Shown here: positions 46,801 through 61,800 of the stretch, in pieces
How positions within the stretch are numbered: position 1 is the stretch's first letter
How the letters are laid out: the number at the start of each line of letters is the position of its first letter
Source: Mactra quadrangularis
Lineage: Eukaryota; Mollusca; Bivalvia; Venerida; Mactridae
Reading direction: 5' to 3'
DNA: 64,000 bases
NCBI GenBank assembly: GCA_025267735.1
Contig: CM046301.1
Span: 57,121,872 to 57,185,871, forward strand
Made by a program: the position numbers and the translations under genes
Notes under the pieces: generated by a model
The model's database searches: none
What the model was told of the DNA's origin: nothing
Seen by the model: the letters and a program-made list of their open reading frames with translations, nothing else

Positions 46801-49800
46801 TCGCACCTTGATTTTGACGGTTTTTACAAAAAAAAAATTTTTTATTTCCTCGCTCGCCCATAAAAATTTGGTCAAACCGCTATATAAAGCAAGTGAATAA
46901 AGACTTTTTTAAATTTTTTTTCTTCGCTCGCTCGCCCCATTTTTTTTCCAAAAAAATCCATAGAACATAAGATCAACTTGTTGTGGCCTAATGTAGTTTT
47001 TTTATTATTTCAGGTTCTGCAGGAAACAACGGTATTGGTGATTTTTTCTAGAATATTCAAAGACAAAAATTAGTTTGCAGTTAAATTCATAAATATCAAC
47101 TCAGAATAAACTCATTTTTGTCTTTAAAACTACATGTAGTTGGTTGATACTCGAGTTTGTTCGAATTTGTTCGTTCATATACTCACAAAGTAAAGTCTAT
47201 TAGTATATTAATCATCCTGTGATCCCTGCTGTTATCCCAAATATCTGAAGTCCACAGCAAATCACAGAGAATTCGATTAACGAAGTCATGGAGCTTATAT
47301 TCAGTTAACAATCACTTGTAAGGGTCCAGAAAGGAGCAGCTGTAGTCAGAAGCGCTACAATGTTTTAGTTCAATTCAAGTTAAAACCGTGTAAGAGTATC
47401 ATATCCTAAAGTCAGATTTTGTAAAAAAATTGTTTATACATGCAATATGAAATCTTGTTCGATAATATGAAAATGTCCGATGAGTGTACGGATTCCAATT
47501 GTTGAAAACGAGACAATACTGGTTTGCTTACTCTTTGGCATCAGAGCCCATAAATGAGTAAAATTATGCACAAAAATATTTTATCTGCGAACAGAAATTA
47601 AAACGACTACGTATACTCGATCGTGTACGAGTTTTTACTTCATATTCATTATAATATTATGTTATAAGACGTGTTATTTTATGATCATAAGTCATTAACA
47701 CTTGTGCCAGTGGTTTCTTGTACCTTTTTCTCTCTGTGACATTCGTCGTTGCTATAGTTTCAGAATAATAGCAATATTTTATAGTACATTGTAATCACAT
47801 TTTCCAAAAGCCGAAAAATTGTGTTTTCAGTGACTGCATATCGAGGGTTGCCCGCAATAATGTAGTAAGTGCATTGCGTTAAAGAGCAAGTTACTACAGT
47901 TTTGCGGGCAACCCTCGATATGTTTATTTTGTTTAATTTTTTATGAGACATTTTTATTAACATTTGTTTTTTGTTTCTTGATTGTTTATGTAATATCAAC
48001 AGCAACTAAAATCTCTACTCGCAGCTTATTTATCCTTTTGTTTACAGATTTGGTAACCTGTTCTAGTAAACAAGCAGATATTGTATTCTTGTTGGACACA
48101 TCCGGTAGTGAGGGACAATCCAACTTTGTAAAACAACTATATTTTGTATCCAACTTAACTGACAAGTAATTTGACTTTCTTAACTATTTTTTATTTAATG
48201 ATTGCATACACATGACTAAATCCATCTAAGGCGATTCTTATTTTGTAAACGCTCATTGCTAGCAGCTGCATTTGTGGCTTGCATAATATAATAATTATAT
48301 TAGTAATGCTTTTTATCTTACTTTTACCAAACACTGAGAGAATGTCGCTTTCACGTGTATAAATCAAATATAAGTTCGACAAAACACACCAAGATGTTCG
48401 ACTTTTAACCTGACTTTTCTAGTTCAATTCCTAATATGTCATAATAACCGTCAATGAAAATTAAAAAAAAAAACAATGTAGATATTCTACCATGTAAAAC
48501 AATTTGTCAGTTCCTAACCAATCTGATTAAAACCCGATCTAAAATTTTACACTCGCATACTCCTGTACGACAACGCTCTACATGATATATGTTTACGTAG
48601 AGTGGTTCCTAACGGAAGGGAAACCAAGTACTGATTTAAAGAAAAGTCCAGAAGAGCTGGTTTTGGTGAGATAGTCTTCGTAAAATGCATTCGGAACATC
48701 TCGACCTTTCATGAACGAATAATCCCGGAAGGATTCGTGGGGGGTCTACTCTTGCGGCTTTGGATTTTACTATACGTACGCGAGGCGAAGCACGTAACGA
48801 TTATGCAAAATAGTTCTTGTAGTATACACCCAGATCTTTGTCAAAACATAATTATTTCTATGTTATACATTGAACCAAACATTATTCAGTGGTAACATTG
48901 AACTGTGTTATTTTAAATTTATGGACAAAAAAGAAATATCACTCATCGTCTAAACGATTGTGTATTTGTTTACTTCAACACCGGTAGTTCCGAAATGGCG
49001 TCTAAATATGTCCGAGGTTATTCGTAGCGAATGGCCGAGGAGTTCCAAAAGTGTAAAATAATGTTGGTAAACGGGGAAAATGAAATATACACTACATGTA
49101 CCTTACCCACGATTCAAAATGTAACCACACAGTTTGTATTTATTCCAGGTTTCAGATAGGACCAAACAACATACAAGTCAGCCTTGTAATATTTGGCTCT
49201 CATGCTTACAATGAATTCTATCTAAACGCACACCATGATAAGAAATCATTACAAACAGCTATACTTAGTACACATTATCGTGGTGGAACTACCAATACTG
49301 CGTCTGCTTTACAGTTTATACGTACTTACAGGTTGGTATTGTTTTACTGTATTCAACTGTCAGTGGAACATACATAAACCCCGCTGATTTAAAACCCTAC
49401 TACAATATTACTCACAATCGATAAAAGAGTTAACCGTATTTATGCATGGAGATTATCAAACAAATATCTAGTATTTAAGTCAGCGGTAATATTTTACTAA
49501 AAATGAAATTTTACCAATTCTGCATGATTGCTCCAATGGTTTGATATCAGCAGCAAAAATACTTCAAATTGTAAATTTTGTATGCGCTGTCGTGAAACTA
49601 TTTTTATATCAAATGATAATACAACAATAAGCACAGAGAATCTGACAGCATATCAGCTGCAACAACAGTAGAAAAAATCCCATTCAGACAAAAGCAAAGG
49701 GGGTTCTTTTTAGATTGAAAAGAAAAATGTATAAAGAACGCCATATCAAATAACGAAAACAAAAACCTAAGGGATGAAGCTAAAAGAATGCCACAAACAA

Positions 49801-52800
49801 AAGTAATGAAAACAATAGCCTACGAGGTTTCCGTCTAGGATCAGACAGTGGCAAAACAAGTATGGAAAAACAACCTTTATTTCCAATACTGCCTAACCTT
49901 TGGAATGGATTGGTTTATTTTGATTTTTACCCGAACACGTTATGTTTTTGTACAACTTTAAATGGTGTTTAAAAATGGTGTGTTAACACATCCGTTTCTA
50001 TCCATTTAAAAAAATAAAAAAAGATGATCATTCTTAACGATGTGAATTTTAAACTTTATATTTTATAACCATATGCTTTCATACGAAAGCCGAATGGTGT
50101 CATATAAAAATAAAAAATATGCTATGTCGTAATCATAAACGAGATAATTAATTCGTAATTAAGAGATAACTGACTCATAATTAAGAGAAAACTAACTCGC
50201 ATTACGAGACAATTAACGCGTAATAACGAGATGATTAACTCGTTGACAACAGCATTACGAGTTAGTTATCTCGTAATTATGAGCTCTTCGGCTTTCGTAC
50301 TTTCAGTTTTGATCCTAAGAATGGAGGTCGTGGTAATTCAGTGACGAGACTTGTTGTGGTATTAACTGATGGTAATTCTAATTCTAAATTAGCAACTGCA
50401 AGAGAAGCAGAGTATCTTCATTTCTCTGGTGTCAAGGTAAACTATTTACCTCATTGTTGACATAACTCGTGCAGCAATCACAGACAACTAAACCTAACAA
50501 ACCAGTTAAACTCTTTAAATGTCATTTATTACCACGTTTTGCATTTCATAGTTGGTCGGTCTGTAACTTATATTCAGTTAAGCGTATGTTTTGTTGTAGA
50601 GAATTTAAACTGGGACGCCATATTTTGATCCGGCAGATTTTAGCGTATTTCGGTGTAGGATTTTATGTGCGAAAGTCATTCCATTTGCACTAGTCGGTTA
50701 TTTAATCATGTTGATTAACAGATCCCCTTGAGAGGAGGCCCTATGTATAATTATATTGGTCGCGTATTTATTTTCATTATTTATTATTTAACATGTTCAA
50801 TACTTTTTTCTATTAATTCTAATAAGGCTTCAGTTATTACAACAATACTGTAAAGTTTCGGTATAAAGACTGTGTTGGCTATTGTTAAATCATGCGATTC
50901 AAAGATTTTTAAGTCTCAATTGCTTAGTTCAATATCTTAAAGATCCTAATAGTGGAATTTAAATGTACTATATATAGTAACCTTTCGCTCCAGGGTTTAT
51001 CATCATAATAATTATTTAAAACATTTGGACCGTTTGTGGTAATAATAGGAAAATGACATCTATGCTAAGTGCACATAACCAGGAGTGTGAAATACCTATG
51101 CGTGCCCGTCTTGTCCGTCTCGTACATTTATGTGTATGTCTGTGGACAAGAAAATATTTCCAGCCTTCTTGTCCGCGGACAAGTTATTTTTTAGCTGTAA
51201 AATATTTTTTACATAGTAATACTTAGTAAAATAGATGTCTCAATGATTCAGTCATATTCACCACTGAACTATTATATTATCATTTTTTTAGTATTACTTG
51301 AATAAATCATGTGTTTTGTATCATAGTTTACTATATTTCTGTTTGAGTATTGAACTTCTGGACAAGTGCATTTTAATTCTGGACAAATAGATTTTCAGAT
51401 TTCACTTAACCGTGGACAAGACAAAACTTGAAATTCCACACCCCTACACATAACATTATAAAAGGAATTATTTTACAGGTTATATCAGTGGGTATTGGTA
51501 CCTCTGTTAGTAAAGATGAACTTGAGATTATAGCATCTGAAACTAATCGTGTATTTACAGTAGCTAACTTTTCTGTTCTACCATCTATACAGAGAGAAGT
51601 GGAGATTGCCGCTTGTAAGTCAATGTTTGTCAACTATATTAGACATTACAACTTGCAACCTCACACCGTGATGTGCTTAAAATATTAACATTGCACAAGA
51701 AGCACATTTTGTTGGAAACTTTTTTGAATGTTTGCCCTGATTTTGTAGGAGTCAGAATTTTCATTTATACCTTTATTTACTGAAGCTGTCACATACCTAT
51801 ATCCTGAATATTGTTAGACATCTACAATAACAAAACAGAATAATACTTTTATATTCTCTAATTACAATGCATGAGAATAACTCAATGTTACTACCAAAAT
51901 GTTAACTCATAAAAACATAATGTGTAATTTAATTATACAAACCCTTGTTTATATGTATTCACCTTTTTTTTTGAAATAGAAAGTGCTGAAGAGTTTTTGA
52001 CAAATTTCACCAACATTGGAGATGATTAAAGCATTTTCTACACAATTTTGGTGGTCATCAAAATTTAAATTCTAGAGTGGGTTCAAAAGCGTACAATCTT
52101 AGTTCCACTGTTTGTATTCTTCTAGGTACAACACCCTCAGAATGTGGAGATAGACCTACAGATATTGTATTTGTCGTCGATAGTTCAACAAGTGAAGGAC
52201 CTGTAAACTTTCAAAAAGAACTTGATTTTGTCACCGACTTTGTGAATCAGTTTGATATAGGACCAAGTGATGTTCAAGTTTCCATGGTAACATTTAGTAC
52301 GAATGCTACCAGTGAATTCCATCTAAATACGTGAGTATTTATTTGACTAAAATACCTTGATTTTTTAATATGGAATATATTATTTATCGTGGAATTCACT
52401 TAAATCAATGTGGCCTTACATCTCACTTGTTAAATGTAGCATATCAACAGTGTATTAGTACCACTATTTCTACTTGATTTTAAATTAAACCTCGTGAGCT
52501 CAGAAAACATATTTTCTCGAGGTGAAATATAAATCGATGTTACACCGATATCGACGAATATCCTCTATTTATTATTATAACCATTAAATCATTTAAGTAT
52601 TGAATCACTTGTATCAGAATAACAGAACATCTATCCACATGATTTAAAACTGAATTTTAGCCTTAAATAAAGTTCATATGGTTCATGAATCAAGCTCACT
52701 TTTTGTACTTGACAAATATACAAATAAGTAATGCAATGTCTTATGTATGTGCGCTTTGTTCATGCGACATGTACAAACATCTGAATATCTAAGAAATCAC

Positions 52801-55800
52801 ATATTTAAAATAATACTCTTGATATGCTAGCTATTGTGTTGAGTAATAGAGGAATAGTTTTGTGAGTAGTGTGAATTCCATGTTATATGATACATTCCAT
52901 ATTCAAATAATATGTTGTTCAAAGTAGAATCTGATTCGATGGTTTGATTTAATTATGTGAGACATCAACGGTTCGATAACGTTTTGGTATAGAGATAGAT
53001 CAGCAAACAAGGATTGATGCTGTGGTTTTACACTTAGATCGTCCCTTCAGAGTTGAGAAAAAAACGTGTGTAGTTGTAAAATACTTCGTCAGATGTTTCT
53101 GTACAAACAATAGAAAGATAATGGGAGCATGATCCAATAAGCGGATTATGCAGAATACAAAAGCGCATAACAACGGTAAAAATTGCATTAAAAGGTAAAA
53201 AAGTATTTCAAAGTAGTATTGTGTAAGTTAGCTGAACGATTAAGGAAAACGCGGTAATTTTTGATAAAATTCTTGCTTACGCTTCGGTCAACTATCAAGG
53301 TTGCTTATCTCGGACGAGTTAGATTCGTCAGTTACCGTAAATTCCATGGTTAATCCGCAATAGTTTGTAGTCGCTCGTTCGGCACAATCCGTGTCTTTTC
53401 CATCCTACTAACCCGGCTAGTATTGGTGAAAACGTGACATATTGACCATGTTATCACAATTTCCATTGATGCATTCATCATTCAAATATGGTATGATATA
53501 CATTGTATATTCATGTACCTTTCCCATGTTCAAATGTACGAATTTTATGTTGGTTTGTACATGTATCATGTAACTAATAGTGTATACGTCTTGTTTTCTT
53601 TTGAGCTTTTTAGCCAAAGAAATTATATGTAATAAACTTAAAATTATAAAAAATAATATATAAATATACAACCGTACAACATGTCTTTATCAGATATTCA
53701 GATCGACCCAGTCTTTTGGCTGCCATACAATCAATCCAATACAAAGGAGGTGCTAGTGCCATAGATGAAGGTTTGAGATATGCTAGATACTTTCATCTTA
53801 ACGCTAAAAGTGGTGGACGATTGAACGCTTCAATGGTTATTGTATTACTGACAGATGGACAATCTACAGACACGGCAAAGGCTATTCAAGAATCATTGAT
53901 TCTTAAGGTACGAGGAGTGTGCATGCTATATCATTTCACTTCAACTTTAAAATGAGAGAAACAAATCGTGGTGAAAACATCGACTTCATTCAAGCTATTG
54001 TATTTTACACCTGCACCCCGTTGCATATCAACGAATTTGTTTTCCCCTTCAGTTTTTAATCAAATCATATGCAGGTGGTATATGTTTGTTTTATTTGGAT
54101 TTAATGAGGTCCGTTCGTTCCATAAGGATGCATTATAAATTTATGTGCAGACCCTAGGAATGTGACTCTTCATCCCTTAAAAGATTGATTTTTTAGTCTA
54201 AATTGAGTCAAATTTTGAAAAATTCCTTATATATATAATTCATACCAGGATAGTTTCTTATATGCCAAAATGTGGTTTTGTTATGCTAAAGTGATGTATA
54301 TCGGTGATATAATAAGCCATCAGTGTTTATGAACTTTACATAATGGACTTGTCCACTCAATAGGTTAAACATGATAGTGATACACATACATCATTTTACT
54401 GAAATAAACAGACCGCCTTGGCATTCTTCATATATAATAAATTGTACATGCACCGTAAATACATTTTAAATAGTATATGATGACAATTACATATTGAATA
54501 GAATATTATTGGCAATAACATATTGAATAGAATATAATTGCCAATAACATAAAAGTTTAAACTTTAAATTTGTGACAGGATTTCACCCCAAAATATTGTT
54601 TTAAATGGCAACAGTCACGTTTATAGAGACATTTACTACAATTACACGCGGCTATGAGCTGTATAGGACACCACCAAGTTAATATTTTGATTTACTGTAT
54701 TACCACAGAGAGCTGGTGTAAAAATGATAGCCATTGGTGTAGGTGAGGCTGTTAATAGTATAGAGATTAATGGTATAGCTACGGACCATAACTCTGCATT
54801 CTCTGTTGGTAGTTTCGATATATTACATACTCTACAACAAGAAATTAAAACCCAAGCGTGTGGAGGTAAGTCACTCACACATTCTACCACTTAGAGGGTC
54901 ACGACATGCAAATATAATGCGATCCCTGGTGGCGGCACAATGATGAACCACGAAGGCGTATTATCGTAAGAATGTTCGATAACTCATTGTTGTAGAAGTA
55001 AAAAATCAAAAAAACATTCCATTTATTATGAACGTCACTTTGATTCAATATTTGGAAAACCTGTGTTGTTCTAAAAGACTTTGTAATTCGTTTCTCTGCC
55101 TGAACAAATTATTCCGTGAAAGAGAGATGATGCTTTTAACAACATAACCTGATTGCTTCATTTTTGAAATCATAGATCTACCAATTTTTGTCATTCAATT
55201 CTGGGCACTTAAGCGAATATCAAGGAAACAGAGGTTGAGCTTTATCCACTTGAATACAACTAATACTGTACCTGGTTGAATACAACTAATACTGTACCTG
55301 GTTGAATACAACTGATTCTGTACCTGGTTGAATACAACTGATACTGTACCTGGTTGAATACAACTGATACTGTACCTGGTTGAATACAACTGATACTGTA
55401 CCTGGTTGAATACAACTGATACTGTACCTGGTTGAATACAACTGATACTGTACCTGGTTGAATACAACTGATACTGTACCTGGTTGAATACAACTGATAC
55501 TGTACCTGGTTGAATACAACTGATACTGTACCTGGTTGAATACAACTGATACTGTACCTGGTTGAATACAACTGATACTGTACCTGGTTGAATACAACTG
55601 ATACTATACCTGGTTGAATACAACTGATACTGTACCTGGTTGAATACAACTGATACTATACCTGGTTGAATACAACTGATACTGTACCTGGTTGAATACA
55701 ACTGATACTATACCTGGTTGAATACAACTGATACTGTACCTGGTTGAATACAACTGATACTGTACCTGGTTGAATACAACTGATACTGTACCTGGTTGAA

Positions 55801-58800
55801 TACAACTGATACTGTAGCAATCAAAGTGGATTAAACTAGAAAAATCGATGAATTTAAATATGTTTACCTTTTCATCTGTATTCATAATGATTCATGGCGT
55901 ATGGTTGTCATCATCACCAAAATTCGAAATACAAGTAGTTCATTGCTTATTTATTAATATTCAAACTACATCTGAATGCTATTTTCATTACAGGATCTAA
56001 AGCGGCTGTGACTTTAGTATGTGGAGACCAAAAAGCAGATATTGTATTTGTTCTGGATTCGTCTTCAAGTGAAGGAAATACTAACTTCCATAAACAATTA
56101 AGTTTTGTTAAAGATTTTGTAAGTCAGTTTGCAATTGGACCAACAGCAGTGCAGGTATGTTTAAAATGATATGCGAAATAATACAAAAATATGTTCGGTA
56201 AAGTTCCGCTATTGAAGCCATGAAAATATATGGTCATAATACCAAGATGGCTTTAATATAGGGACCCTTTCCCCCTAAAATGAAGTTTTTGTGACTAAAA
56301 ATCGTAAAAAGTCGCATGAAAAAGTCGCAATAGGCAAGATGGTCTTTATAGCGGAATTTATCTGAAGTAAACAGTATTAGACTATCTTACACTGTTAGTG
56401 TTTCACTACCAAGCTTGGTCTGTTCTTCAGCTTTGGTTATAATTTCTACATATTGGTTACTGAGCTAACTTATCATCTGAAAGCATATACGCACATTTGT
56501 TTTTGTTAGCTTTTTGTCCAATAGAAAGAGCTCTAAATGATAACTCTGAATAGTTTTAAATATGTATTTATATGTATGAAAATTCATGGAAATAACACCA
56601 TACAGTCTCGTAAAAATCGTTCCGTGTTGTTTCCATGTATCTATCTATAATTTAAGTAAACAAATGGCGATTGTATGGCGATTGATTATAAATCATTTTT
56701 ATAAGTATAATCTACTTGTTCCTATGTATTATATCACGAGAATTACATAGTACGTTATACATGTAAATCAATAGACATACGGAAATTTCATCCGTTTTTG
56801 CATTATGCTTGGACTATGTGGTAAATTTAAATCGCAACTAACTTAACGTACTTGGAGACTTGAGTTTTCAGATGTTTTTTACAGAACCAAAAACAAGTTT
56901 TAAATCATCTGTGTAGATATACAGTGATGATGTTGTTGTTGATGATTTCAGGTGAGCGTTGTTGTGTTTAGTAGTGGTGTTTATGAGATGTTTCCATTAA
57001 ACAAACATCATAGTAAGACTACATTAGTAGCTGATATAGACAAGATAGCTTACAGAAGTGGTGTCACAAATACGGACAAAGCTTTATCTTTTGTTAGACA
57101 AAATAGTTTCACAACAGCTAAAGGTAGTTGTATCTACTGTGCTTATATCATTACAAAATTTAGTATTAGTATCTGATTCACTGTATAGGAGCATTTTCCC
57201 AAGATTTTTTTATTCAAATTTTATGCGCGATATACATGAGTGCGTTTTATACCTGTCAAATTACGGTAGCAGTAAAAATCAGGTTCTGACTGCAAATGGC
57301 CGAATGTAATTGTCCGCAACATTTTTGTGATGCATGTCAAAAGTTGCGGTTTCTAAGACTTGCGTTGCAAGCAACCCGTGTCAAGAACGAACATTTGTAT
57401 AATGATTGTATTGCTCTGAATACTACTTTTAAGACATAACATCTTATGACCTAACATGTCCAATAAGTCAGGGTACCAAGTCACTTCAATCTTCAGATTG
57501 TTAACAACTCTTATAATTCATCAAATTATTGCAGCAACATAAAGGGTAATAGTTATTACATGCGCTACTCGACATCATTTATTTTGTCAAGAAATAGAAA
57601 TCTACGAAAAACACGTGTTTGATTGTACATGTATTTTGTTATTGACAATTTTTTGGAGGTCACGTGACTACCCTTTAAATGCAACACCAACATTCAATTC
57701 TGTAATTTTTATAAAACCAGACGATTTTATCTTTTAAAACATAGCGTTCATCAATTCCTTCACCTGGTAAACCCCAGCATTGCAATCTCTTACAATAATG
57801 GGAAGAAATCGCCGCGGCAAGATGGCAATAAAGCCTTGACATATTCGTTTTTTATAGGAGACCGCCCAGATGCTGCTGATCTTGTCATTGTGGTAACTGA
57901 TGGTCAATCAACCCACCCGACATATACAGCAAATGAGGCTGATCTGCTGAAAAACAGAACAAATACAAAAGTTATTTCACTTGGTGAGTATAGCAATCCA
58001 TTAATCTACACTACTGGTTAAGACGTCAATTGGTTTCAATTTTGTTAAATACTCAATTATAAATTGCAACCTCGATCAGGTGTTTTGTATTATGACTAAT
58101 ATTGCTTTCCATTCCGAACTGGGATCGAATTCTCAATCCTCTGACTCGTAAGCACACGACAAACTAAGTCACCGCAAAAGCTAGCATAAAGGTAAGGGAG
58201 TACAAATGCCGTATTTTACGCTATAAATGCGTTTTGTTTTTGTTTCAAATTTACTGTTTTCATTCGCTCAATAAAATTCATAGGCAAGTTTGTATGTGAG
58301 CGAACTCACAAACCGATGCATGAACAAGCGATTTAAAGCATACATTTGGCTATTTACTTATGGGGTGACATGGCGACATCACCGTAGTCAAGTGATATTA
58401 ATATAAGCGTGTACTGTCATTTCAGGTATTGGGGCTGCTATCACACGCACTGAACTATTAAAGATTGCCTCAGATCCAGCCCATGCTTTAAGTGTTGTAG
58501 ATTTTAATGCTTTAGAATCCATTAAAGCTGAATTAACATTTGTGACATGTGATAGTAAGTGTATTATTCTATATACACGTGGCGGGCAGGGGTCCGAATC
58601 AAAAACACTATATAAGGTATACGCGTGTTACTACAAAAAGTGTAGTTTTTAACCAATTTTAGATAGAGACCAGTTTCTCCATTATAAATAAGCAAGCGTG
58701 GCTAATACATTGCTCAAGATATAGAATGACACCCACATATTTTGCATACACCGGGTAATAAGGTCGTGGGGCCGATTTGAAACGCCACGAATAAAAAAAA

Positions 58801-61800
58801 GTTTTGGATATGTCTATACAAAAGTCGCCAGAAAAAATACACTAATGGCGGCACATTTTGTAAAATGTTTATACACTATGTAGTGTTTTTGATTCGGGAC
58901 CGTGTCGGCAGCCTGCTTCTTCATAATAATACAGACATAATCCATAGATTGACAAAATGTTAAGCCAGGAACATTGTTTTGCCGTGGCTCTACATTTAGA
59001 TAATACTGGTCCATAGTTTAAACTATACAACGTTGTGTTAAAAGTCTTGATGAAGAATACGTTTGTAAAAGTTAGAAATTTAAAATCACTACATGTATTG
59101 AGTCAACTTTCCTGATCTGTCAGTACTGAGTAAATTGGATAAAGATTTTGCTCAAACATCGTTGTAGAAATTGTGGAACTTCACTGAAATATGATTTACC
59201 TTCATCCTTGATGACCGTGTGAGGGTAAATTCTTTGGTCCAATTTATATCTGCTTGAATTCAAGCTTAAAAACTTCTTGCACACGAAGTATTGATTGTTA
59301 AAGCCCCATTATCGAAGTAACACTATTTTTGGACTGCAAAGAATATAAAATAGACATTTATCTGTTTCAAACACCTGTAATAAACTAGATTTTTAATTTA
59401 AGGGTTTATCATTTGTTGAAATTGAAAAAATCTATCAAGTGGGTGGGGTAACTAATTATATCAAAATATCCATAAATTCAAAATAATTTTGATATATTTT
59501 GTAAGTGATGCATTAAGTGTATAGATGAGAAAGTGGAAATATAAAAAAACTCAACAAATAAGACATTTAGAAAGAAATAAAAACATTTGTCCTAACCTTG
59601 AAATGGCCTTCCGAACGTCAGTCCAAACACATAGCTAAAGTTCTTTTTTCATAATTCCAAATGATTTTATAGAATGTCCATATAACATTTTACAATGTCA
59701 TAGAGTGAATCACACAAAAAGTATTTCCAAAATGTAAATTTGATAATTCATCACAACACATGATTACACGATTTTATTTACAATTTACCACAGGAGCCAG
59801 ATGAATTTTTCCTTCTTATCACATACAAAGAACATACAATATGCGGGAAAATTGCACTGGGCACTTGTGTGTAAAATGTAATTTAAAACGTGTAATGGTT
59901 GTGTTAAGATAAATTATCAAATTTACATTTTGGAAATACTTTTTGTGTAATTCACCCTAAGACATTGTAATATGTTACATGGACAACCTGTATCAACATT
60001 TGGATTTATAAAAAAAGAACTTTAAATATGTGTTTGGACTTACGTTCGGAAGTCTATTTCAAGGTTAGGTTAAATGTTTTTATTTCTTTCTCGTAAATGT
60101 CTTATTTGTTGAGTTTTTTTTAAATTTTCACTGTCACATCTATACACTTTATGCATCACAAAATATATCAAAATTATTTTGGAATTTATGGATATTTTAA
60201 TATGTTTAGTAACCACACCCACTTTATAGATTTTTTTCAATTTCAAATCCTGATACACCCTTAAATGCAAATATTGCTTCAATTTGTTTATCTTATTTAT
60301 TACATTTCAAAATGAAAGCAGAATTTGGTGGTCATTACTTGAAACAATAGTTTTGATCACAGAATGTTTAAGATGAAATATTTCTTTATAAAAAAAAACT
60401 GCTCCAACTTAGTAACATACTTAAGATCTAAAGCTATTTAGGATCAGGTATATTGAACATTAGCGTATATATACAGTATATATAAATAAAAAATAGTGTG
60501 CTTTTATAAAAGTACTCCACTTTTTTAAGAAATAGACACTTTCAAATTTAGAAATCAGAGTAGTTGAACTGTTTATTGAGTCTTAATGCAAGTTGTATTC
60601 TGATAACTTCATGTTTGTGAAATAGTTGTCAAGTCTACTGTTGATGAATATATCTTCATATCATGGCTTTAATAGTTTTAATTGTATATTTACAGCATGT
60701 AGTTTTATATCTAAAGCTGACATTGTTTTTGTTATCGACTCATCAAGTAGTGGTAGTATGAACTTTATGAAAATATTAGATTTTGTCTCTAGGATAGAGA
60801 ATGATTTCAATATTGGTTCCGACAAAGTTCAAATCGGTGTTGTAACATTCTCAGACTATCCAAGCCTTGAGTTCAATCTCAACACCTACTCAACGAAATC
60901 TGCTATACTCAGCGCAACACAAAGAATCCCATACACTTCCGGAAGTTCGAGAGCCGACCTCGCTTTGAAATACGTACGATTGAACATGTTTGCAACTATT
61001 AGCGGAGCACGTGGCGATGCCAATAACTTTATTATATACATTACTGACGGAGTATCAACAGACATGACGAAGACAATGGCAGAAGCAAGACTAATTAAGC
61101 AGCAACATATTGATATCTCTGTGATTGGAATTGGTAACCATGTCAACATAAATGAACTAAATGGCATTGCTACAGACTCACATCACGTGTTTAAAGTAAA
61201 CTCATATGACGATCTACAAAGTATACGACAAAACATTGAAAGAGAAGCTTGCAACGGTAATTGATTATACATCTTCGATTATATATCTTCTATAAAATTA
61301 TGTAATGGACCTATCCATGACTTTATCTATTAGTATATTTAAAAAAGGTTTACTATTATATTTTGTCCTATAAACTAGGTGTTAACGAAAGACTGCATAG
61401 TTATGGGCAAATGCTAATATCACCTTCGTTGTTGCAAAAAAAACCACAAGAAATAAATAGATTCAATCTTTAGCCTAAGATGATGTGCTTATTTGGTTTA
61501 GTAAACTTTCGTTTGGTTCTGTAAAAATCTGTTTTGCTGGATCGAATGTCCAGTGCTGATGAGAGTTTGTCGTAAAGGCTGTTACTGACCCCAAATTGGT
61601 TTTTGCTCCATAGTGTATTTTTAACGTCGTATTCAACGCATATAAAGGTCATATATACGACGACCAGCTCTTCCTACAATAGTTTCCTGGACACTTTTCT
61701 ATCACCAGTACTAACTTACCCTACCACGAGGCCAACAACTCATGTATAGGATTTGACCTACCGAGTCTGGGTTTCGAACCCGCGATCTCCGGATCCGAAG

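Noticed and set aside
55249..55817. CRISPR-like direct repeats
   Set aside because: Units are back to back without spacers, in a eukaryotic intron.
55195..55885. Long minus-strand open frames (up to 168 codons) over the 26-bp repeat
   Set aside because: They simply translate the minisatellite in rotating frames; no promoter, domain or codon signal.
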